Assembly (NCBI GenBank): GCA_016235165.1 | Contig: JACRLX010000043.1 | Span: 62,001 to 126,000 of the forward strand | Length of the DNA stretch: 64,000 nt | Source of the DNA: Rhodocyclales bacterium | GTDB lineage: Bacteria > Pseudomonadota > Gammaproteobacteria > Burkholderiales > Rhodocyclaceae | Direction of reading: 5' to 3' | Part shown: piece after piece, positions 52,934-64,000 of the stretch | Position numbering within the stretch: the first letter of the stretch is position 1 | Layout of the letters: each line of letters opens with the position of its first letter | The notes under the pieces: model-generated | What the model was told of the DNA's origin: nothing | Databases searched by the model: none | The model's input: the letters and a program-made list of their open reading frames with translations, nothing else | Made by a program: the position numbers and the translations under genes

Positions 52934-54162
52934 TCAAAAATTTCGTGTGAACCACGCCTTCATCCGCGCCAGCACCTGCCCGAAGCTTCTCGGGCTTTGT
53001 GCCTTCATGCCCCGCTGCCGCTGCGTCACACCTTCCAACAACAAACCCATGGCGGTGGAGTGGCGCGGATTGCGCACGAAGTCGCGCAAGTTGCCGTCGT
53101 AATGCGGCATCGCCAGCTTCACCGTATTGTGAAAAATCTCCTCCCCCAACTCCGCCATGCCCGGCATCTGCGCCGCGCCGCCGGTCAGCACCACGCCAGC
53201 GCGCAACAGGCGCTCCCTGCCGCTGCGCTGCAACTCTTCCTGCACCTTCTGGAAAATTTCCTCCACCCGCGGCTGGATGAAGCCAGCCAGGGTCTGGCGC
53301 GAGAGCTGCGTGGACGGGCGATCGCCGACCCCGGGCACCTCGATCATCTCCTCCGGATCGGCCAGCTGCTGCAGGGCCACGCCGTAACGGATCTTGATGT
53401 CCTCGGCATCCTGGGTCGAAGTGCGCAGGGCAATCGCGATGTCGTTGGTCAGTTGGTCGCCGGCGATCGGGATCACCGCCGTATGGCGGATCGCGCCCTG
53501 CACGAAGACCGCCACGTCGGTGGTGCCGCCACCGATATCGACCAGGCAGACGCCGACATCCTTCTCGTCCTCGGTCAGCACCGCATAGCCTGAGGCCAGC
53601 GGTTGCAGCACCAGGTCGACCACTTCCAGGCCGCAGCGATGCACGCACTTGACGATGTTCTGCACCGCCGTCACCGCGCCGGTCACCAGATGCACCTTGA
53701 CGTCGAGGCGCTTGGCGTCCATGCCGATCGGCTCCTTGACGCCGTCCTGGCCATCGACGATGAACTCCTGCACCAGCGAGTGCAGGATCTGGTCGTCGGC
53801 CGAGATCGAGGTGGCGTTGGCGGCCTCGATGGCGTGCTCGACGTCGGCCTGGGTCACCTCCTTGTCGCGCACCACGGCCATGCCGGTGGAATCCTTGCTC
53901 TTGATGTGGCTGCCGGCGATGCCGGTGTACACCTCGCGCACCTTGCAGCCGGCCATCATTTCAACTTCGGCGATGGCGCGCGAAATCGAATTCACCGTGG
54001 CCTCGATGTTGATCACCATGCCGCGCTTGAGGCCGGTCGATTCCTGGGTGCCGATGCCGAGTACGCCAAGCCGGCCCTCGACGTCCAGTTCGCCGACGAT
54101 GGCGACGATCTTGGACGTGCCGATGTCGAGGCCGACGATGAGGTCTCTCTTGTTTTCCTTGC

Positions 54163-54166
<4 letters not shown>
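52934..54166 (-). CDS. ftsA: FtsA, actin-like divisome protein
   Basis: 410-residue actin-fold ATPase that anchors FtsZ to the membrane. DLIVGLDIGTSKIVAIVGEL (phosphate 1), VCLVDIGGGTTDVAVFVQGA (phosphate 2), RAGVVLTGGAAQMPGMAELG (adenosine) and a C-terminal amphipathic helix (LARMKAWFTRNF) are seen. ATG at 54166 overlaps the ftsQ stop as ATGA. Confidence 0.96.
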
Positions 54167-57040
<2,874 letters not shown>

Positions 57041-57048
<8 letters not shown>

Positions 57049-58444
57049 GCACCAGCTTTCCCGGCACGCTGCCGATCGATCCCGCGCCCATGGTGATCAC
57101 CACATCGCCATCGCGCGCGGCGGCGAGTATCGCCTCCGGCATCGCGGCGATGTCCTCGACGAATACCGGCTCGATCCGGCCCGCCACCCGCAGCGCGCGC
57201 ACCAGGCTGCGGCCGTCGGCGGCGACGATGGGCGCCTCGCCGGCGGCATACACCTCGCCCAGCAGCAAGGCATCGACGCCGGAAAGCACCTTGACGAAAT
57301 CCTCGAAGCAGTCGCGCGTGCGGGTGTAGCGGTGGGGCTGGAAGGCCAGCACCAGACGGCGCCCGGGGAAGGCGCCGCGTGCTGCCGCCAGCGTGGCGGC
57401 CATTTCCACCGGATGGTGGCCGTAGTCGTCGACCAGGGTGAATGTGCCGCCGCCAGGGCAGGCGAGCTCGCCATAGCGCTGGAAGCGCCGGCCGACGCCG
57501 CGAAAATCGGCCAGCGCCTTGATGATCGCCGTATCGCCAACGCCGACTTCCGTGGCCACGGCAATCGCGGCCAGGGCGTTCTGCACGTTGTGCCGCCCCG
57601 GCAGGTTGAGCACGATGGGCAGCCGGCTGACGCTGCCGTTGGTGCGCACGCAGGTGAAGCGCATGGTGCCGCCGTCGGCGACGATGTCCTCGGCGCGGAA
57701 GTTCGCCTCCTTGTCGCCGAGCGTGTCAATCCCGTACGTGACGATCTGCCTGCTTTGAAACTTGGACATGATCTCGCGCAAGTTCGGATCATCTGCGCAA
57801 AGTACGGCCACGCCGTAGAAAGGCAGGCGGCGCAGGAAATCGACGAAGGCCTGCTTCAGCCGGCCAATGTCGTGTCCGTAGGTGTCCATGTGGTCGGCGT
57901 CGATATTTGTGACGACGGAAACCACCGGCGAGAGGGAGAGGAAGGAAGCATCCGATTCGTCGGCCTCGGCGACAAGAAATTCTCCGCTACCCAGGCGAGC
58001 GTTGGTGCCGATTGAATTTAGTCGGCCGCCGATGACGAATGTGGGATCGAGACCGCCCTCGGCGAGACAGGTGGCAACTAGGCTGGTGGTGGTGGTCTTG
58101 CCGTGGGTGCCTGCGATGGCGATGCCCTGCTTGAGGCGCATCAACTCAGCTAACATTTCGGCTCGGGGCACTACTGGCACATGTCGTCCCTCGGCAGCTG
58201 TCACCTCGGGGTTATCTCTCCTGACGGCCGTCGACACCACCACCGCATCGGCCTCGGCGACGTTTTCCGCCGCGTGGCCAATGGCGACCCGGATGCCCTG
58301 GGCCGCGAGGCGCTGCGTGGTGGCGCTGGCGCCAAGATCCGAGCCGCTGACTTCGTAGCCCTGGTTGGCGAGCACCTCGGCGATGCCCGACATGCCGGAA
58401 CCGCCGATGCCGACGAAATGGATGCGCTTGACTTTATGTTTCAT
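57041..58444 (-). CDS. murC: UDP-N-acetylmuramate--L-alanine ligase
   Basis: 467-residue Mur ligase adding L-Ala to UDP-MurNAc. [20 protein letters not shown], the P-loop [20 protein letters not shown], and the central [19 protein letters not shown] are intact. A dispersed repeat is read [10 protein letters not shown], in line with homologues that have a similar helix there. Overlaps murG by ATGA. Confidence 0.97.
57524..57551 (-). repeat. Dispersed repeat, copy Q
   Basis: GGAAGTCGGCGTTGGC, GAT, ACGGCGATC: one core mismatch. Sense to murC. Confidence 0.7.
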
Positions 58445-59514
58445 GCTTTGGCCCCTTTCCGGGCTAATTCGGCGCAGGCCTGTGCGACGTCCGCCGTGGC
58501 CTCCGGCCGCGCCAGCTCGCGCGCCTTCTCGGCCATCTGCGCCAGCTGCTGGCGCGACAGATTGCGGATCTCGGCCAGGTGCTGCGGTGTCATCTGCTCC
58601 TGCGGCAAGAGGATCGCCGCGCCGGCATTGCTGAGAAAACGCGCGTTCGAGGTCTGGTGGTCATCCACCGCATGCGGAAAGGGCACCAGCAGGCTGGCGA
58701 CCCCGGCGGCCGCCAGTTCGGCCACGGTCAGCGCACCAGCCCGGCAGATCACCAGATCGGCCCACGCGTAGGCGCCCGCCATGTCGTCGATGAAGGCCAC
58801 GCATTCGGCCTTGACCCCCGCCGACAGATACAGGCTTTTCAGCATCGGCAGGTGTTTTTCACCCGCCTGATGGACCACGACCGGGCGCTCCTGTTCCTCG
58901 ATCAGCGCCAACGCCTTGGGCAGGGTTTCGTTCAAGGCCTGGGCGCCGAGGCTGCCGCCGACCACCAGAATCCGCAGCGGACCCTCGTGCTGCTGATAGC
59001 GAAGAGTCGGCGCTGGCAGCACGGCGATTTCCGGCCGCACCGGATTGCCGACCCAGTTCCCCTTCCGGAACACGCCGGGAAAGCCGGTCATGACACGGTC
59101 GGCGACTCCGGCCAGGACGCGGTTGGCGAGGCCGGCGACGGAATTCTGTTCGTGCAGCACCAGCGGCACGCCGCGCAGCGCCGCCATCATGCCGCCCGGA
59201 AAACTGACGTAACCGCCCATGCCCAGCACCACGTCGGGACGGATGCGCGCCAGCTGGGTCCAGGCCTGGGCAAAGCCGCGCAGCAGGTTGAAGGGCAGCA
59301 GCAGTTTGCGCAGCAGCCCCTTGCCGCGCAGCGCCGAGAAACGCACCCAGGCCATTTCGTAGCCCTTGTCCGCGGTCAGCTTCGCCTCCATGCCTTCCGC
59401 ATTGCCCATCCAGGCGATGTTCCAGCCCTGGGCACGTAAATGCTCGGCCACCGCCATGCCCGGCATGATGTGCCCGCCGGTGCCACCCGCCATGACCAGC
59501 AGGGTCGCGCTCAT
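58441..59514 (-). CDS. murG: MurG, lipid II synthase (GlcNAc transferase)
   Basis: 357-residue glycosyltransferase at the inner face of the membrane. [56 protein letters not shown] and [20 protein letters not shown] are diagnostic. A dispersed repeat lies antisense in the linker, read [12 protein letters not shown] at 59514 overlaps the ftsW stop as ATGA. Confidence 0.97.
   Translation of the reverse strand: MSATLLVMAGGTGGHIMPGMAVAEHLRAQGWNIAWMGNAEGMEAKLTADKGYEMAWVRFSALRGKGLLRKLLLPFNLLRGFAQAWTQLARIRPDVVLGMGGYVSFPGGMMAALRGVPLVLHEQNSVAGLANRVLAGVADRVMTGFPGVFRKGNWVGNPVRPEIAVLPAPTLRYQQHEGPLRILVVGGSLGAQALNETLPKALALIEEQERPVVVHQAGEKHLPMLKSLYLSAGVKAECVAFIDDMAGAYAWADLVICRAGALTVAELAAAGVASLLVPFPHAVDDHQTSNARFLSNAGAAILLPQEQMTPQHLAEIRNLSRQQLAQMAEKARELARPEATADVAQACAELARKGAKA
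59003..59030 (+). repeat. Dispersed GTCGGCGCTGGC repeat, copy R
   Basis: AGAGTCGGCGCTGGC, AGC, ACGGCGATTT. Antisense to murG, which reads it L-P-A-P-T-L. Confidence 0.85.
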
Positions 59515-60683
59515 ACCTGCTGCCCCCGCATGAGCTGACGATTCTCCCAGTCCACCCTGAGCAGTATTCCCAAGGCCAGGCAGTTGGCGACGATGCCGGA
59601 ACCGCCAAAGCTCATCAGTGGCAGGGTCAGGCCCTTGGTCGGCAAGAGGCCCATGTTCACGCCCATGTTGATGAAACCCTGGACCCCCAGCCAGATGCCG
59701 ACGCCTTGCGCCACCAGCCCGGCATGGACGCGGCCGAGCACCAAAGCCTGGCGGCCGATGGCGAAGCAGCGCTGCACCAGCAGGGCGAACATGGCCACCA
59801 CGGCAAACACGCCGACGAAACCCAGTTCCTCGGCAATCACCGCGAGCAGGAAATCGGTGTGCGCCTCGGGCAGGTAGAACAGCTTCTCGATGCTGGCGCC
59901 AAGGCCGACGCCGAACCATTCGCCACGACCGAAGGCAATCAGCGCATGTGAGAGCTGGTAGCCCTTGCCGTAGGCGTCCTGCCAGGGATCCATGAAGCCG
60001 AAGATGCGTTCGCGGCGATAGGGCGAGGCCCAGATCATGATCACGAAGCTGACCGCCAGCAGCAGCACCAGGCCGCCGAAGATGCGCACGTTGATGCCGC
60101 CCAGGAAAAGGATGCCGGTGGCAATGGCAAGGATCACGACGAAGGCACCGAAATCGGGTTCGCGCAACAGGAGCGCGCCGACCAGCACCATGACCAGGGC
60201 CATCGGCCCGAAGCCGCGCACGAAACTGCCCATGTCGTCAAGCTTGCGCGTGGTGTAGTCGGCGGCGTAGAGCACGACGAAAAGCTTCATCAGTTCCGAG
60301 GGCTGGAGATTGACCGGCCCGAGGCCGATCCAGCGCTGGGCGCCATTCACCGAGCGGCCGACATGGGGAATCAGGACCAGCATCAGGAGCACGAAGCCGG
60401 ACAGGAACAGCCAGGGCGAAGCCTGCTGCCACAGGCGCAGCGGGATCTGGAAGGCGGTGATGCCGGCAATCAGGCCGATGGCGAGGAATACCGAATGCCG
60501 AAACAGGAAGTAGGCCGGCTGGTAGCCCGTGAAGCGGCTGCCTTCGGCCATCGCGATCGACGAGGAATACACCATCACCAGGCCGAGCAGCAAGAGGCCC
60601 AGCGCCGGCCACAGCAGCAGGCCGTCAAGTTCGGCCGGCGCCCGCTGCACGCGCAAGGCCGGCAGGGCGTGGGCGCGATTCAC
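59511..60683 (-). CDS. ftsW: FtsW, septal peptidoglycan polymerase
   Basis: 390-residue SEDS-family glycosyltransferase with ten membrane helices. [59 protein letters not shown] and [19 protein letters not shown] are the family signatures. GTG start at 60683 overlaps the murD stop (GTGA), and no ATG is better placed. Confidence 0.96.
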   Translation of the reverse strand: MNRAHALPALRVQRAPAELDGLLLWPALGLLLLGLVMVYSSSIAMAEGSRFTGYQPAYFLFRHSVFLAIGLIAGITAFQIPLRLWQQASPWLFLSGFVLLMLVLIPHVGRSVNGAQRWIGLGPVNLQPSELMKLFVVLYAADYTTRKLDDMGSFVRGFGPMALVMVLVGALLLREPDFGAFVVILAIATGILFLGGINVRIFGGLVLLLAVSFVIMIWASPYRRERIFGFMDPWQDAYGKGYQLSHALIAFGRGEWFGVGLGASIEKLFYLPEAHTDFLLAVIAEELGFVGVFAVVAMFALLVQRCFAIGRQALVLGRVHAGLVAQGVGIWLGVQGFINMGVNMGLLPTKGLTLPLMSFGGSGIVANCLALGILLRVDWENRQLMRGQQV

Positions 60684-62098
60684 TGGCCGCCTCCGAGCGC
60701 CTTGACGGCGGCAACGAACACCTGGGCACGATGCTCGTAGTTGCGGAACATGTCGAAGCTGGCGCAAGCCGGGGAAAGCAATGCCGCATCACCCGGCCGC
60801 GCCAGCGCGGCGACACAGCGCACGGCATCGTCCATGTCGGCGGCGGATTCGACTCTCACGCCGGCGGCTGCGATGGCCTGCCCGATCGCCGGCCCGTCGC
60901 GCCCGATCAGGACCACGGCACGAGCGTGCCTCGCCACGGCATCGCCCAGGGGCGAAAAATCCTGCGCCTTGCCATCGCCACCAAGAATGACCACGCTCTT
61001 GCGGTCGCTCACACCGGCGAGCCCGCTCAACGCGGCGACCGTGGCGCCGACATTGGTGCCCTTGGAATCGTCGTACCAGGTCACGCCCGCGATCTCTGCC
61101 ACTTTTTCGACGCGATGGGGCAAGCCGCGAAAGCTGCGCAGCGCCGGCAGCAGGGTGTTGGCGTCGAAACCGAGCGCGGCGCACAAGGCCAGCGCGGCCA
61201 TCGCGTTGGTCGCGTTGTGCAGGCCGGCCAGCGGCAGCTCGGCCACCGGCAGGAGGAAGCGCTCGCCCTGCGCCAGCCAGGGCTGCCCCTGATCGACGCG
61301 GATGCCGAAATCGTCCGCCGCGGGGGGCGCATCGAGGCCGAAGCTGATGACCCGACGCCCGGCCAGCGCCATCCGGCGCACCCGCGCATCGTCGCGATTC
61401 AGCACCTGCACGCCGGGGGCATCGGCCGCACTCTGGAAGATCGCCGTCTTGGACCGGGCATAGTCCTCCACATCGGCGTAGCGATCGAGGTGGTCGTCGG
61501 AAATGTTCAGCACCGTGGCCGCCGCCGGATTCAGCGTGTACGTGGTTTCCAGCTGGAAGCTGGAAAGTTCGAGCACCCAGACCTGCGGCAACGCCCGCGC
61601 ATCTTCGGCGTCCATCAGCGCCGTCAGCGCGGCCGGCGAGATGTTGCCGGCGACGCCGACGCGCTGGCCGATGCCGCGCAGCAGCTGCCCGGCAAGCGCC
61701 GTGGTGGTGGTCTTGCCGTTGGTGCCGGTGATCGCCAGCACCGGCACCGGCGACTCGCCATGGATACGACGCAGGCCCCAGGCAAAGAGTTCGATCTCGC
61801 CGACCACCGGCAGCTTGCGCGCCCGCGCCTGCCGCACGAGCTCCAGCCCGGCCGACAAACCCGGCGACAGCACCAGCAGGTCGATATCGTCGAGCAGCGT
61901 AGTGTTGAATTCGCCAGCGACGAACTCGGGCCGAAAGTCGGCGCTGGCGAGACGCCGATTCAGCTCGGCAAGATAGGGCGGAGCCGTTCGCGTGTCGGCC
62001 ACGCGTACCCGCGCGCCCTGGCGCAGACACCAGAGCGTGCAGGCCAGGCCGGATTCGCCGAGGCCGAGGACGAGAACCCGTTTTTCCTTCAGATCCAT
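60680..62098 (-). CDS. murD: UDP-N-acetylmuramoylalanine--D-glutamate ligase
   Basis: 472-residue Mur ligase. [21 protein letters not shown]-loop [40 protein letters not shown] and [19 protein letters not shown] are present. A dispersed repeat lies antisense and is read R-L-A-S-A-D-F-R in the N-terminal domain. ATG at 62098 shares one base with the mraY stop. Confidence 0.97.
   Translation of the reverse strand: MDLKEKRVLVLGLGESGLACTLWCLRQGARVRVADTRTAPPYLAELNRRLASADFRPEFVAGEFNTTLLDDIDLLVLSPGLSAGLELVRQARARKLPVVGEIELFAWGLRRIHGESPVPVLAITGTNGKTTTTALAGQLLRGIGQRVGVAGNISPAALTALMDAEDARALPQVWVLELSSFQLETTYTLNPAAATVLNISDDHLDRYADVEDYARSKTAIFQSAADAPGVQVLNRDDARVRRMALAGRRVISFGLDAPPAADDFGIRVDQGQPWLAQGERFLLPVAELPLAGLHNATNAMAALALCAALGFDANTLLPALRSFRGLPHRVEKVAEIAGVTWYDDSKGTNVGATVAALSGLAGVSDRKSVVILGGDGKAQDFSPLGDAVARHARAVVLIGRDGPAIGQAIAAAGVRVESAADMDDAVRCVAALARPGDAALLSPACASFDMFRNYEHRAQVFVAAVKALGGGQ
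61933..61960 (+). repeat. Dispersed GTCGGCGCTGGC repeat, copy S
   Basis: GAAAGTCGGCGCTGGC, GAG, ACGCCGATT: exact core. Antisense to murD, read A-S-A-D-F as in copy B. Confidence 0.88.
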
Positions 62099-63267
62099 CA
62101 GCGTATTTTCAGCGTGGACAGGCCGAACAGCACCAGCAGGATGGTGATGATCCAGAAGCGCACCACGACCTGCGTCTCTTTCCAGCCGGTCTGCTCGAAA
62201 TGGTGGTGCAGCGGCGCCATGAGCAGGACGCGCCGGCCCTCGCCGTACTTCTTCTTGGTGTACTTGAACCAGCCTACCTGGACCATCACCGACAGCGTCT
62301 CGGCGACGAAGACGCCGCCCATGATGAACAACACGATCTCCTGGCGCGCCACGATGGCGACCGCGCCCAGCGCCGCGCCCAGCGCCAGGGCGCCGACGTC
62401 GCCCATGAACACTTCCGCCGGATAGGCGTTGAACCAGAGGAAACCGAGGCCCGCCCCGGCCAGCGCGCCGCAGAACACGGTGAGTTCGCCGGCGCCCGGA
62501 ATGTAGGGCAACAGCAGGTATTTCGAATACACGGCATTGCCGGCGACGTAGGTGAAGATGCCCAGCGCGGCGCCGACCAGCACCGTGGGCATGATCGCCA
62601 GGCCATCGAGGCCGTCGGTCAGGTTCACCGCATTGCTGCTGCCGACGATCACCAGGTAGGACAGCACCATGAAGCCGAAGATGCCCAGCGGATACGATAC
62701 GGTCTTGAAGAAGGGCACGATGAGGTCGGTCTTGCTCGGCAGTTCCAGGGTAAAACCGCTGCCCACCCAGTGGAAGAAAAGCTCGAGCACTTTCTCGTTG
62801 TTCGGCGCCGAGATCGAAAAGGCGATGTAGATCGCGGCCACCACGCCGATCACCGACTGCCAGAAGAACTTGGCCCGCGCCGAAAGGCCGTCCGGGTTGC
62901 GATACACCACCTTGCGCCAGTCATCGACCCAGCCGACGGCGCCGAAGCCGAGGGTGACGATGAGCACGATCCAGACGAAACGGTTCGACAGATCGGCCCA
63001 AAGCAACGTGGACACGCCCAGCGAAATCAGGATCAGCGCGCCGCCCATGGTCGGCGTGCCGGCCTTGACCAGGTGTGTCTGCGGGCCGTCGCTGCGCACC
63101 GACTGGCCGATCTTTTTCTCGGTCAACCAGCGGATCACGGCCGGGCCGAAGACGAAGGAGATCGCCAGCGCCGTCATGGTCGCCAGCACCGCGCGCAGGG
63201 TGATGTAACCGAAGACGTTGAAGCCGCGAAAGTCCTTCGCCAGCCATTGCGCAAGTTCAAGCAGCAT
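62098..63267 (-). CDS. mraY: Phospho-MurNAc-pentapeptide translocase
   Basis: 389-residue membrane enzyme making lipid I, with about ten helices. [40 protein letters not shown] (catalytic DGLDGL), [20 protein letters not shown] and [20 protein letters not shown] are all intact. It overlaps murF by 11 bases. Confidence 0.97.
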   Translation of the reverse strand: MLLELAQWLAKDFRGFNVFGYITLRAVLATMTALAISFVFGPAVIRWLTEKKIGQSVRSDGPQTHLVKAGTPTMGGALILISLGVSTLLWADLSNRFVWIVLIVTLGFGAVGWVDDWRKVVYRNPDGLSARAKFFWQSVIGVVAAIYIAFSISAPNNEKVLELFFHWVGSGFTLELPSKTDLIVPFFKTVSYPLGIFGFMVLSYLVIVGSSNAVNLTDGLDGLAIMPTVLVGAALGIFTYVAGNAVYSKYLLLPYIPGAGELTVFCGALAGAGLGFLWFNAYPAEVFMGDVGALALGAALGAVAIVARQEIVLFIMGGVFVAETLSVMVQVGWFKYTKKKYGEGRRVLLMAPLHHHFEQTGWKETQVVVRFWIITILLVLFGLSTLKIR

Positions 63268-64000
63268 CTGCGGGCTCCTCTGCGACGATCGCTTCCACCA
63301 CGCGCTCCATCTTCATGAAGCGCGATCCCTTGACCAGGACTGTCACGTCCGGTTGCAGTTCGGCGTGGAGATCCTTGATCAAGTCCTCGACGCGTTCGAA
63401 ATGTTCGCCGCCGGCGCCGAAGTTGTGTGCTGCCGCGACCGACAACCGCCCCAGGCAGAACAGGCGGTCGATGCCGTGGCTCTTGGCATAGCCGCCGATC
63501 TCGTCGTGAAACTGGCCAGCGGCGGCGCCAGCCTCGCCCATGTCGCCCATGACGAAGATGCGCCTGCCTGGCACCGAGGCCAATACGTCGATCGCGGCGC
63601 GCATCGAATCCGGGTTGGCGTTGTAGCTGTCGTCGACCACCAGCGCACCCTTGCGCCCGGCACACCGCTGCAAGCGTCCCTTGACCCCCGCGAAGGACTC
63701 CAGCCCCTGCTTCACGGCGGCAAGCCCGGCGCCGGCAGCGAGTGTCACGGCGGCGGCGGCACAGGCATTGCGCGCATTGTGCCGGCCGGGTACGGCGAGG
63801 TTCACGGCGAGCCCGCCCCAGGGGGTTTCCAGATGCAAGTCGCCGCCCATGCCATGCGGCTGGAAGCTGCCGCGAACATCTGCCGCCTGATCGAGGCCGA
63901 AGCCGATTTGGCGGCGATCGCGCGAAAGCTCGCGCCAGATGCCGGCCTGGGCGTCGTCGGCATTGAACACCGCGACGCCTTCCGCGGCCAGCCCGACGAA
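63257..64000 (-). CDS. murF: MurF, UDP-MurNAc-tripeptide:D-Ala-D-Ala ligase (3' part)
   Basis: C-terminal 247 residues; the frame remains open to the right edge, so the start is outside. [54 protein letters not shown] and [18 protein letters not shown] are typical of MurF central and C-terminal domains. Part of the dcw cluster, read before mraY. Confidence 0.95.
   Translation of the reverse strand, partial: FVGLAAEGVAVFNADDAQAGIWRELSRDRRQIGFGLDQAADVRGSFQPHGMGGDLHLETPWGGLAVNLAVPGRHNARNACAAAAVTLAAGAGLAAVKQGLESFAGVKGRLQRCAGRKGALVVDDSYNANPDSMRAAIDVLASVPGRRIFVMGDMGEAGAAAGQFHDEIGGYAKSHGIDRLFCLGRLSVAAAHNFGAGGEHFERVEDLIKDLHAELQPDVTVLVKGSRFMKMERVVEAIVAEEPADAA

Overview
The window is GC-rich and densely coded, and looks like a chromosomal segment of a betaproteobacterium, most likely Rhodocyclales-like. 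Supporting signs are a phasin gene (polyhydroxyalkanoate granules), GlnE, a type-2 PyrF, a class I fructose-1,6-bisphosphatase, and a dcw cell-division/cell-wall cluster running into lpxC, a DUF721 gene, an M23 peptidase and secA. I could not search databases, so the placement is a judgement from gene content and order. No rRNA, tRNA, CRISPR array or intact insertion sequence was seen.

Layout. 1-2.7 kb: the end of lptC, lptA, an enoyl-CoA hydratase, then phaP behind a near-consensus promoter flanked by an inverted pair of 11-bp sites. 2.7-11.2 kb (minus): a methionine-type aminotransferase, an FKBP isomerase, a tightly overlapping operon (DUF4202, two 3-hydroxyisobutyrate-dehydrogenase paralogues, a PAS-GGDEF-EAL protein), a membrane methyltransferase-like protein and argJ. 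11.2-12.8 kb: a truncated HicB, an ISL3 transposase fragment and an AbrB/PIN toxin-antitoxin pair. 12.9-27.1 kb: glnE, yhdP, a Nit amidase, tldD, a MoaB-like protein, an EI24 protein and hrpA.

27.1-38.4 kb is an accessory island between hrpA and glnS. It carries six intact toxin-antitoxin pairs of different families, decayed copies of others, a tandem duplication containing a small predicted outer-membrane protein, and a cluster of special interest. In that cluster an XRE regulator gene is divergent from speD-like and PurD-like ATP-grasp genes, with a 10-bp inverted-repeat operator between them. A DMT (EamA) permease and a small secreted beta-barrel-like protein follow. The SpeD homologue keeps its self-processing residues but lacks a glutamate usual for S-adenosylmethionine decarboxylases, so this may be an undescribed amine or amide biosynthesis and export system. 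At both edges of the island the toxin gene overlaps the start codon of the adjoining housekeeping gene.

38.4-46.3 kb: glnS, pyrF, a second PAS-GGDEF-EAL protein, fbp, then a FucA-like class II aldolase with mtnA, which together fit the methylthioadenosine-salvage DHAP shunt. 46.3-64 kb (mostly minus): secA with an apparent frameshifting deletion, an M23 peptidase, a DUF721/DciA-like gene, lpxC, and ftsZ-ftsA-ftsQ-ddlB-murB-murC-murG-ftsW-murD-mraY-murF, almost every junction overlapping; murF runs off the right edge.

Two repeat families run through the window. One is a short motif, AAAGTCGGCGCTGGC, then about three variable bases, then ACGGCGAT. I count 19 full or degenerate copies in both orientations, between genes and inside conserved genes (argJ, glnE, hrpA, pyrF, mtnA, murC, murG, murD), read in at least four frames. 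The other is a G-run plus hairpin element inserted in frame in mtnA, at the C-terminus of ftsQ and at the N-terminus of murB.
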